From Helicobacter ganmani (GTDB lineage Bacteria; Campylobacterota; Campylobacteria; Campylobacterales; Helicobacteraceae), in NCBI RefSeq assembly GCF_003364315.1, contig NZ_NXLS01000005.1, forward strand, positions 1 through 64,000: 64,000 nt of DNA. Reading direction: 5' to 3'. The number at the start of each line of letters is the position of its first letter. Positions within the stretch are counted from its first letter, which is position 1. A program made the position numbers and the translations under genes. Positions 46,518 through 53,697 of the stretch are shown here, piece by piece. The notes beneath the pieces were generated by a model that had not been told where the DNA came from, did no database searches, and saw nothing but the letters and a program-made list of their open reading frames with translations.

Positions 46518-47504
46518 ATGCAATCTCAAAATATTCAAGACAAGCAAAACACGGCAGTTGTATTGTTAAATATGGGAGGACCTAATTCTTTATTTGAGGT
46601 GAAAACATTTTTACAAAATATGTTTGCAGACCCTTATATTTTGCCAATTAAAAACAATTTTTTGCGCTCAATAGTTGGGAGCTTTATCGTCTATAAACGT
46701 TTGGAGGAAGCACAAAGCAATTATCAAAAAATTGGCGGAAAATCACCTCTTGTTGGACATACTTTTCAATTATGTGCAATGTTGCAAACTATGGAATCGC
46801 AAATGTATTTTACCTACGCAATGCGCTATACGCCACCTTTTGCGGACATAGTTGCGCAAGATTTAAAAGAACGCAACATTCAAAAAGTTGTGCTTTTTAG
46901 TATGTATCCACATTTTAGTTACACCACCACAACGTCCTCAATGAAAGATATTTTAAGGGCATTTAAAGCAAATAAGTTTGCACCAAAAATAATGCAAGTG
47001 GAACGTTATTATAAAAACAGAGCATATAATTTAGCAATAGTAGAACGCATTAAAGAGGCATTAGGTGGAGAGGATTGCAGAGATTTTCATCTTATATTTT
47101 CTGCACACTCCCTACCACAGAGAAATATAAGCAATGGAGACCCTTACCAAAAAGAAATTTTAGAAAATGTAGAGATTTTAAAGTCACTTTTTAAAGAGTT
47201 TGGACTGGAGTTTGCAAGCATAAAAGTCGCTTATCAATCCAAAATTGGACCCATTAAATGGCTTGAACCTAATCTACAAGACATTTTACCCTATTACCAA
47301 AATAAAAAAATGTTAATTTACCCGATTTCTTTTACAATAGACAATTCAGAAACAGACTTTGAACTCTCCTACCAATATAAACTAGAAGCGCAAAAATACA
47401 AGATTCAAGACTATCGTGTCGCAAAATGTCCCAATAGCGCACAAGATTTTGCAACTTGCATTTTAGAGCTCATTCAAAATGCAAAACCACTTAAAAATGA
47501 GTGA
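46518..47504 (+). CDS. hemH: Ferrochelatase
   Basis: A 328-aa enzyme inserting iron into protoporphyrin IX. LLNMGGPNSLFEVKTFL at the N-terminus, the catalytic histidine in FSAHSLPQRN, and the glutamate in SETDFELSYQ identify it. It starts 2 nt after the csd4-like stop. Heme made here would serve the cytochrome c and the P450 of this window. Confidence 0.96.
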   Translation: MQSQNIQDKQNTAVVLLNMGGPNSLFEVKTFLQNMFADPYILPIKNNFLRSIVGSFIVYKRLEEAQSNYQKIGGKSPLVGHTFQLCAMLQTMESQMYFTYAMRYTPPFADIVAQDLKERNIQKVVLFSMYPHFSYTTTTSSMKDILRAFKANKFAPKIMQVERYYKNRAYNLAIVERIKEALGGEDCRDFHLIFSAHSLPQRNISNGDPYQKEILENVEILKSLFKEFGLEFASIKVAYQSKIGPIKWLEPNLQDILPYYQNKKMLIYPISFTIDNSETDFELSYQYKLEAQKYKIQDYRVAKCPNSAQDFATCILELIQNAKPLKNE

Positions 47505-47580
47505 GATTTGCACCTCAACCCAAAGCAAACCGCTGCGCTCTTAGGGAATTCTGTATTGGCGAAAAAGGGATTCCCCTCTG

Positions 47581-47701
47581 TCGTTGTGAGGAATGAAATG
47601 ACGAAGTAATCCATAATCTAGCATAAATTAAACTTTACAATAGAATCTTTAAGGGCAAGATTCTGCATTATGGATTTGCGCTTGCGACTTCTCACAATGA
47701 C
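47581..47701. repeat. Inverted REP-like repeat pair with nested hairpin
   Basis: The arm at 47581-47617 (TCGTTGTGAGG ... AATCCATAAT) is nearly the inverse of 47667-47701 (ATTATGGATT ... CTCACAATGAC). Between them AGAATCTT (47642-47649) pairs with AAGATTCT (47657-47664). It fills the space between convergent hemH and the WYL gene and could form a large cruciform or act as a terminator. Confidence 0.65.
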
Positions 47702-47725
47702 AAACAATGATACAAAATAAAGATT

Positions 47726-48678
47726 CTATCCTTTATCCCGCAAATTCAAATAATCCCTCAACTCCCTCTCTAACTTCTCTTGCAAAGATTGCGGGGAGAG
47801 AATCCTAATAAATGGCAAAAAGCATTTGGCGAGATTTAAAACCTCACCCTCATAGCTAAAGTGGCATTCTACGATGAAATCCCTTTGCGATTCCTCTATA
47901 ATTTTATATTTTATTAAGAAATTCTTGCGAAAAATATATTCCCTCGCTTCGTTAGAAATGCACAAACGCACTAAAATAGGATTCTGCGAAATCCAAGCGG
48001 TAAGGCTTTGGTTGATTGCATCAATGATTTTTTCACTAGGCTTAAAGCCTTGCAAAACATTCAAACAACTAATTTTGGATAATGTAAAATACTTCAAAAT
48101 CCCCTTTTCTTCCGCAAGCAAATACCAAATGCCATTATGATGCGTGAGCGCATAGGGATTTGCCTCCCTTTTCTTTTCTTCGTAGGTAAATTTTATCGTT
48201 TGGTAATGGCAACTTGCTTGTTTTAATTGCAAAAAGATATGCTCAATACTTGCAGGGGATTCTATATGGTGGTTTTTAATAAGAATCTTTGGAGTATCCT
48301 TTGGATTCTCTCTTTCATCTAAAATATGGGGGGGGGGGGCAGAATATGCGCGTTGGAATCTTGCTTGGAGCTTAGAATCTCACCAAGTAATGGTTCATCT
48401 AGTTTTGGGTAGAGATTCTCTATCCCGCTAAAATACGCGAAACTCCTAATATCCTTTAGTCCATAAAGCCCTAAAGAATGCTTATCCAAACAATAACACT
48501 CCTCTTCGTCCCTCACGATTTCTAAAAAATTAAATCGCTCATTTAAATCCCGCTGAATCGTGCGCTTACTAACCCCAAACTCACGCGACAAATCCTCTAT
48601 GGTAAATCTCTCGCCACTAATGAGCTTCTTTAGGATTAGGGCTAGACGCATTGCAAGTGTGTCGTGTCCTTGTTTCAT
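47726..48678 (-). CDS. WYL-domain transcriptional regulator, phase-variable, OFF in this sequence
   Basis: Two adjacent reading frames form one gene. The 5' part (from ATG 48678, 119 aa) is an HTH domain (FTIEDLSREFGVSKRTIQRD) ending after a C12 tract in PPPPIF-stop. The 3' part from another frame has the WYL core (HHNGIWYLLAEEKG). With 13 C (or 10 C) the frames join into about 317 aa, a normal WYL regulator length, with linker PPPPHILDER. The gene is therefore OFF here. AAGGGAT precedes the ATG and TATAAT lies at 48699-48704. WYL regulators such as BrxR and CapW control defence operons; a similar role for the divergent operon is inferred. Confidence 0.88.
48328..48339. repeat. 12-base poly-G (coding-strand poly-C) tract in WYL gene
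   Basis: Twelve G on the plus strand, C on the coding strand. At 12 the regulator stops soon after; adding one C restores the full reading frame. It lies between the HTH and WYL domains. Confidence 0.95.
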
Positions 48679-48698
48679 TTTATCCCTTTTAAAGATTT

Positions 48699-48704
48699 AT
48701 TATA
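48699..48704 (-). promoter_or_regulatory. Candidate -10 of the WYL regulator gene
   Basis: TATAAT on the minus strand, about 20 nt upstream of the ATG at 48678, with a poor -35. It lies in the same divergent region as the operator at 48820. Confidence 0.45.
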
Positions 48705-48819
48705 ACACACAAATATCGCACTCACTAACGTTGTTTGATTTAAATTTTATTTGCTTTTGTGAGATTCTACAAGCAATAGCAGTAATTATAATAAAAATGG
48801 ATTGGCAAATAATTTTCTT

Positions 48820-48852
48820 GCGACAAATCCTGTCATAGCGGCTTTGTATAAT
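48820..48852 (+). promoter_or_regulatory. Operator-promoter of the membrane-protein operon
   Basis: GCGACAAATCCTGTCA at 48820-48835, then 11 nt, then TATAAT at 48847-48852; the gene starts 32 nt further, with AAGGAG. The element contains GACA-N5-TGTC and covers the -35 position. The same element at the same distance from a TATAAT lies at 52504-52536 on the other strand, so a common regulator is likely, most simply the WYL protein. Confidence 0.75.
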
Positions 48853-48884
48853 TTACATGATATTTTTAATAAAAGGAGTCAGCT

Positions 48885-49642
48885 ATGGCATACAGATATG
48901 ACCAAGATTTAGAGTTTTTAAGAGAGAAGGAGCTAAGTAGTCAAGATTTAAATGACTTAGTAGAAGTCCTTACAGGCGAAGAAGGCGATAGACGCTTAAC
49001 TGAAATGCTTACTCAGAATGATTTATATAAGCGATTTTATCCCAATCATAAAGAATATTTAGATTTAGTTCTTGAGGAATTACAATGTTTTGGTGGAAAC
49101 ACGATTATAAACATATTGCGTGGCGGAGGTGTCCTATATAAAGAGATTTTATGCGATGTGTGTGATAAACTTAAAGTTAACTATGATAAAAAATCTCCAA
49201 CTGAATTAATAGAACAAAATATGTTTATGAAACTCGCAGTGGATGTTTTCTCCAAAATGGACAAAGATGAAGTAAAAAAGGTAGCAGAATCAATGAATGT
49301 GAAAGATTTACCATTGGTCCAGAGCTGGTTGCTTATGCGCAACTTGCATTTAGGGCTGGAGGATTCAAATCCTATCAAATGACACTTATTGTAGCTAATT
49401 ATATATGGAAAGTATTGTTTGGGCATGGATTACGACTCACAACTAATGCTTCCCTTACAAGAATATTATCCATCTTAGCAGGTCCTATTGGTTTGACAAT
49501 CACAGCACTATGGACTGTGTGGGATATCGCTGGTGCTGCTTATAGAGTAACGGTTCCAGCAGTGATTCAAGTGGCATTCTTGCGACAAACTTACAAGGAA
49601 ATAAAATCTGGCAGCATAAAACGAGACAATACGAATAATTAA
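48885..49642 (+). pseudogene. UPF0174/YaaW family protein, frameshifted
   Basis: The first frame (165 aa) reads YRYDQDLEFLREKELSSQD and GGGVLYKEILCDVCDKLKV, matching UPF0174. Near 49312 it runs out of register: the adjacent frame reads GPELVAYAQLAFRAGGFKS in phase with ANYIWKVLFGHG, membrane helices, and VTVPAVIQVAFLRQTY. One missing base around CCATTGG (49309-49316) would explain the break. The site is not a homopolymer, so decay or a real frameshift is likelier than slippage. The intact protein would be about 252 aa. First gene of the operon; function unknown. Confidence 0.8.
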
Positions 49643-49654
49643 AAGGAGTAGGCA

Positions 49655-50542
49655 ATGTCATTAATCTATTTAGGAAAAGAAATTTATGATTGGCTTAATA
49701 ACTGCAAAAAAACAAAGCAATACCATAACGAAACAGAAACAAATTTAAATCAGGCATTTTTATCTTTTGAGGCAACCAATCAAAAATTACAAAATGCCTT
49801 TGGGGAGCTAGGACGACTACAAACACATATTCTTCAGAGTAACCTCAAAGAATATGAAAAACTTGCGGAAAAATTAGTAGGCATTAATGACTTGGATTTG
49901 CAAGGTATGAGTGGAACAGAGATTATGGATTTAAAAAATCTTGATAAATCTATTGTGGCTATCAATGAGATTATTGTCGGGTTAATAGCTAGCGGTGTAT
50001 CTGGAGCTATGGCAGGATTTGGTGCGTTTGGTGCGGTAGGAATGTTCGCAACCGCTTCTACTGGCACAAGTATTAGCACATTAAGTGGTGCTGCAGCCAC
50101 AAAAGCAACTCTAGCTTGGTTTGGCGGGGGAAGTATAGCAAGTGGTGACTTGGGTATGGCTGGGGGAATGTGGGTGCTAGGAGGTATTGCTGCGATTCCA
50201 GCTGTCGCTACCTTGATTATGATTCTAGGCAAAAATGCCGAATCTGCAAAATACAAAGCATTAGCCCAATGGTGCAGCACTAAAGCCTTAATAGAAGAGA
50301 TAAAAGCAGAAATTCTAGCAAAACAACAAGTCATCAATAAAGCACAAGAAAAAACGAAAGACTTGTTTAAAAGCAGTGATTTACTGATGAAACAAATCGG
50401 CATTGTAGAATATATCTCAAAAACACAAGGAAAGAGCGTAAGCAAATGGAATCTTTCCTTAAAAAATGCGATGAAAGACTACAAAAAATTGAGCAATTAC
50501 GCAATAAAAAAAGTCTTACACAAAGCGAGGAAAAAGAATTAA
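49655..50542 (+). CDS. Glycine-rich membrane protein of unknown function
   Basis: A 295-aa protein: N-terminal coiled coil (about 25-75), then a glycine-zipper hydrophobic region (about 108-192; GFGAFGAVGMF, FGGGSIASGDLGMAGG), then a basic coiled-coil tail. I recognise this pattern from widespread unnamed bacterial proteins but cannot give a function. Gly-rich helices of this kind can oligomerise in membranes. AAGGAG precedes the ATG. It is the second gene of the operon behind UPF0174. Confidence 0.8.
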   Translation: MSLIYLGKEIYDWLNNCKKTKQYHNETETNLNQAFLSFEATNQKLQNAFGELGRLQTHILQSNLKEYEKLAEKLVGINDLDLQGMSGTEIMDLKNLDKSIVAINEIIVGLIASGVSGAMAGFGAFGAVGMFATASTGTSISTLSGAAATKATLAWFGGGSIASGDLGMAGGMWVLGGIAAIPAVATLIMILGKNAESAKYKALAQWCSTKALIEEIKAEILAKQQVINKAQEKTKDLFKSSDLLMKQIGIVEYISKTQGKSVSKWNLSLKNAMKDYKKLSNYAIKKVLHKARKKN

Positions 50543-50548
50543 AAAAAA
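50541..50548. repeat. A8 tract at the frame break of the third operon gene
   Basis: Eight A. Seven A would join ATG 50446 to the downstream long frame. A8 is also a plausible site for RNA-polymerase slippage. Confidence 0.7.
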
Positions 50549-50557
50549 CTTGAAAAA

Positions 50558-51568
50558 TTGCAAAAAATTGATAAACAAAAGGCAATGGAAGCAGATAAAC
50601 AAGCACGAGATGAAATTAATGCAAAGATTAATAAAACTTATTACACGAGTAAGAAATTTATATTAAATTCTGCAAAAACTTCCGTGAATGAAGGTTATAA
50701 AATGGGAATGCAACAAGCATTAGGGATAATTATAGTTGAATTTTTTACCGCTGTATTAGAGGAAGTTGAGGATATTTTCAAAAAAGGGTTTTATACTTGT
50801 GAAAACTTTTTTGAGAGCTTGAAAATACGCTTAAAAAAAATTGCAGACAAAGTAAAACAAGCATTAATTGGTAAATATAAAGAAATCGTCAAATCATTTG
50901 GCGATGGTTTTATGTCAGGAATTTTATCTAATCTTACTACAACAATCATTAATATTTTTGCAACAACCTCCGCTAGACTTGTAAGAATCATAAGAGAGGG
51001 TATATTTTCTTTTTTTAAAGCAATCAAGTTGGTTTTATTTCCGCCAGAAAATTTAACGCAAGAGCAAGTTTGGTATGAAGCAAAAAAACTCATTGTAAGC
51101 GCAATCATTGTTGGACTTGGCGTTTTGATAGAACAAGGTATAGAAGCATTTTTAACCTCTCTTGGACTCGGAGCTTTTGCAAATGTATTAACAAGCGTCT
51201 TTGTTGGTGTGCTCACAGGCATTTCCATAGCTATTGCAATGTATTGGCTAGATACGAACCAAAAAAGCGTAGAACAAATGCGCTATGAAGCTATTTCTAA
51301 ATTATGCGCAGAAAACCTCCCCCAACTCATAGCGGAGCGGGAGGAAATAGAGAGGCTAATAGAATCCACGCACAAGGAGCGGTTAATGACACTTGATAGC
51401 TCGTTTGCAGATTGCGCAATCGCAATGGAGAATAACGATGTTGACGCCTATACTGAAGCATTACAAAAGATTAACGCACTTTGGGGCGCAGAACTAAAAA
51501 TCAAAACAATGCACGATGTCAAAGCAATTCTGCAAAAGCCAAATAGAACAGGCTGCTTAGAATGGTAG
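50558..51568 (+). CDS. Membrane protein of unknown function, 5' end frameshifted
   Basis: The long frame codes about 336 aa from TTG 50558, which has no ribosome site. An overlapping frame from ATG 50446 (AAGGAAAG upstream) encodes ERLQKIEQLRNKKSLTQSEE, clearly the missing coiled-coil start, and joins if the A8 at 50541 were A7, giving 374 aa. The body has amphipathic helices, FPPENLTQEQVWYEAKKL, and hydrophobic spans (about 45-70, 120-140, 190-250). It resembles unnamed membrane proteins; no function known. In the same operon as the glycine-rich protein. Confidence 0.72.
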   Translation: MQKIDKQKAMEADKQARDEINAKINKTYYTSKKFILNSAKTSVNEGYKMGMQQALGIIIVEFFTAVLEEVEDIFKKGFYTCENFFESLKIRLKKIADKVKQALIGKYKEIVKSFGDGFMSGILSNLTTTIINIFATTSARLVRIIREGIFSFFKAIKLVLFPPENLTQEQVWYEAKKLIVSAIIVGLGVLIEQGIEAFLTSLGLGAFANVLTSVFVGVLTGISIAIAMYWLDTNQKSVEQMRYEAISKLCAENLPQLIAEREEIERLIESTHKERLMTLDSSFADCAIAMENNDVDAYTEALQKINALWGAELKIKTMHDVKAILQKPNRTGCLEW

Positions 51569-51624
51569 AATCCAAATCTTAGATTCCGATTTAATAAGTC
51601 TTTGCGGATTTTAAAGGAGTAGCA

Positions 51625-51810
51625 ATGCTATGGGCGATTTTGAGTGCTATTTTGGGACTTATTTTAATCCCGCTCATTCTTTTCCTTAAGGCGATAGTGC
51701 CTCTTTTGTTTATTGTGATTTTTGGATTATCCCCTTACGCCCTTGTAGCAGTGCTAGGATTCATAGGCTTATGGCTTATCTTTTCTTACCACAACGCAAA
51801 GGATTCTTAG
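51625..51810 (+). CDS. 61-aa two-helix membrane protein
   Basis: Two hydrophobic helices (about 3-27 and 30-54) fill nearly the whole protein. A clear AAAGGAG lies before the ATG. It is the last gene of the operon, 56 nt after the 336-aa protein. No family recognised. The size and topology recall holin-like or toxin-like peptides, but that is only a resemblance. Confidence 0.65.
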   Translation: MLWAILSAILGLILIPLILFLKAIVPLLFIVIFGLSPYALVAVLGFIGLWLIFSYHNAKDS

Positions 51811-51817
51811 AATCCTT
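51799..51817 (+). terminator. Hairpin at the end of the membrane-protein operon
   Basis: AAGGATTC (51799-51806) pairs with GAATCCTT (51810-51817), with the stop codon TAG in the loop region. No T run follows, so termination is uncertain. Confidence 0.4.
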
Positions 51818-51820
51818 AAA

Positions 51821-52240
51821 TCGTCATTGTGAGGGCAACTCGTGGTGCGCCCCCGCTGCCATTGCGAAGCCTAGAGGCTCTGGCGTATCCCTGCTATCAT
51901 TGCGAGGAGCGAACGAAGCGAGTAACGAAGTAATCCATAATTTAGAATCCCGCCTTAAATTTACTACTTACTTTTTTAAGATTCCATTGTCTTATTTACT
52001 GAAGTTTAATATTATAGATTGCCACGAGACAAAGCCCTGCAATGAAGCGGTGGTGTGATTTTGCCACTTAGTCATTGTGAGAAAATTTGAAAAATTTTCG
52101 TTGCGCACTATGTAGCAATTCGCTCACACTTACAAATCTAAATTTAAGCATATCTTAAAGGCGAACAATGGAACCATAAAAAGGCTTTGGATAGATTATA
52201 GATTGCTTCGGGCACACCCTCGCAATGACGCGGTGATAGA
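51821..52240. repeat. REP-like repeat region without genes
   Basis: This 460-nt non-coding gap between convergent small genes contains several copies of a family: TCGTCATTGTGAGGGCAA at 51821, CATTGCGAGGAGCGAACGAA near 51897, TATAGATTGCCACGAGAC near 52012, TAGTCATTGTGAGAAAATTT near 52068, and TATAGATTGCTTCGGGC near 52195 ending CTCGCAATGAC. Similar copies lie at 25251 and 47581. No protein is supported. Confidence 0.65.
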
Positions 52241-52270
52241 ATCTCATCTTAGAGATTCCATTGTAGATGT

Positions 52271-52462
52271 TTAGGATTCCGCGCCCTTACTTTCTGACTT
52301 CAAATTCCCACTAGAAAACTTCTCTTTAATGTTTTCAAGCTTATCCTTAATTGCATCAGTATAGCCATAATCACTGCAAAAAACTTGTTTTTTGTCAATC
52401 TCCTCATCAAGCCACTTCTTAGCAATCCAACCTGCCGCAAATCCTACAACAAATCTAAGCAT
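52271..52462 (-). CDS. 63-aa membrane-anchored protein, candidate same-regulon gene
   Basis: An N-terminal hydrophobic helix (FVVGFAAGWIAKKWL) is followed by a charged tail (DAIKDKLENIKEKFSSG). AAGGAGGCATT precedes the ATG at 52462. Its promoter carries the same 16-bp element and spacing as the operon at 48885, which ties it to that operon. Function unknown; single-span anchoring is inferred. Confidence 0.7.
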   Translation of the reverse strand: MLRFVVGFAAGWIAKKWLDEEIDKKQVFCSDYGYTDAIKDKLENIKEKFSSGNLKSESKGAES

Positions 52463-52503
52463 AATGCCTCCTTAAATTAATTTATAGATTTCTCTATGGG
52501 CAA

Positions 52504-52536
52504 ATTATAAACCAACAAGATGACAGGATATGTCGC
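52504..52536 (-). promoter_or_regulatory. Operator-promoter of the 63-aa gene
   Basis: On the minus strand, GCGACATATCCTGTCA (52536-52521), 11 nt, then TATAAT (52509-52504), with the ATG 42 nt beyond the -10. It matches the element at 48820 at 15 of 16 positions, with identical spacing. Confidence 0.75.
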
Positions 52537-52713
52537 GAAATTTATTTTGTGGAGTTATGTAATAGGATTCTATGTATCCAATGATTTGTGCAGATTCTAT
52601 GCTCTCACAATGGACAATAATTCTTAATAATAAAAAAGAAAGGTAAAAAAATAGATTCCAAACAAGGGCTATTGTGCCCCATTAACGCATTGTTAAATCT
52701 TTATAATCTTACA

Positions 52714-52741
52714 AAATAGCAAAGCCTAAGCTCTGCTATTT
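52714..52741 (-). terminator. Hairpin after porB
   Basis: A 12-bp stem (AAATAGCAGAGC with GCTTTGCTATTT, one G-T pair, loop TTAG) lies right after the porB stop and is followed by TTGT. Confidence 0.65.
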
Positions 52742-52742
52742 G

Positions 52743-53687
52743 CTACACTTTCGCCTCTTCGCGCCTTTGTAGATACTCCCAATATTCATCAACTCTCTTT
52801 TGCCATTCTGTGATTAAATGCTCATTTTCCGGCTTAAAGAGATGCTTAAATCTCGCTTGTGCGCCTAGATAATCACGCACAGGAACGACATTTTTCGGGC
52901 GATAAGTGATTTTTAGCTCTCGTCCATTGATAATTTCAAAGAGCGGAAATACAAGAGAATCTACTGCTAAATCACTCATTTCAATCGTTTGATTAGAGGG
53001 GAATCTCCATTCTGTGGTGCAAGCACTCATTGCGTTGATAAAAGTTGGTCCCTCTGTTTCAATTGCAGTTTTGATTTTTTTACTCATATCTTTCCATTTA
53101 TTAGGCGCAACTTGTGCCACATAAGGTGCGCCGTGCGCTGCCATAATGAAAAGTAAATCTTTCTTTCTGTCCTTTTTGCCATAGCTTACGCGTCCTGCTG
53201 GTGTAGTAGTTGTAGAAGCACCAAGCGGTGTAGAACCACTCCTTTGCCCCCCTGTGTTCGCATACACTTCATTATCTAAGCACACATAGGTGAAATCATG
53301 CCCTCTTTCAAAGCAACCACTAATAAATTGAAATCCAATGTCATAAGTAGAACCATCACCACCAAAGGCTACGAATTTTGGTTCTTTATCACTATAAAGC
53401 CTATTTTTGCGCTTTAATGCCTTATACATTGCCTCTGCACCTGCAATAGCTGTGGAGCTATTCTCAAATCCAATATGAATCCAAGGAGTATCCCAAGAAG
53501 TATAGGGATAAACTGCGGTGCTTACTTCCAAACAACCGGTAGAAGTTGCAATCAACAAAGGGTGTTCTGTGGCATTTAATACTTCACGCACAATCATTCC
53601 ATGTGCGCAACCCGGACATAAAAGATGCGCACCTTCAAATCGCTCACTTGCTCTTGAATATTGTTTCAAATTTTTAATTTCACTCAT
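52743..53687 (-). CDS. porB: Pyruvate:flavodoxin/ferredoxin oxidoreductase beta subunit PorB
   Basis: The start at 53687 has AAGGAG eight bases upstream and gives 314 aa; a start 45 nt earlier would overlap porA and lacks this signal. TPP binding is seen in FGGDGSTYDIGFQ, and the cysteine pair in LLCPGCAHGM. With PorA it decarboxylates pyruvate to acetyl-CoA. It is the last gene of porG-D-A-B, followed by a hairpin. Confidence 0.95.
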   Translation of the reverse strand: MSEIKNLKQYSRASERFEGAHLLCPGCAHGMIVREVLNATEHPLLIATSTGCLEVSTAVYPYTSWDTPWIHIGFENSSTAIAGAEAMYKALKRKNRLYSDKEPKFVAFGGDGSTYDIGFQFISGCFERGHDFTYVCLDNEVYANTGGQRSGSTPLGASTTTTPAGRVSYGKKDRKKDLLFIMAAHGAPYVAQVAPNKWKDMSKKIKTAIETEGPTFINAMSACTTEWRFPSNQTIEMSDLAVDSLVFPLFEIINGRELKITYRPKNVVPVRDYLGAQARFKHLFKPENEHLITEWQKRVDEYWEYLQRREEAKV

Positions 53688-53697
53688 TTCGCACTCC

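Noticed and set aside
35841-48340. TCTAAAATAT precedes both the kpsS C tract and the WYL tract
   Set aside because: Ten AT-rich bases can match by chance in this genome, and the GT9 tract lacks them.
49834-51228. Long minus-strand frames (203 and 145 aa) across the membrane operon
   Set aside because: Opposite the glycine-rich and 336-aa genes, which have clear operon order and domains; the antisense frames look like mirror images.
51821-52240. CRISPR-like array in the repeat-rich gap
   Set aside because: Copies differ in length and sequence and are not evenly spaced with unique spacers, and no cas genes are present.
48885-52462. Prophage or integrative element
   Set aside because: No integrase, transposase, terminal repeats or attachment site seen; adjacent genes are chromosomal.
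52510-52520. Conventional -35 box for the element-bearing promoters
   Set aside because: No TTGACA-like hexamer at 16-18 nt spacing in either case, so I did not call one; the shared element covers that position.
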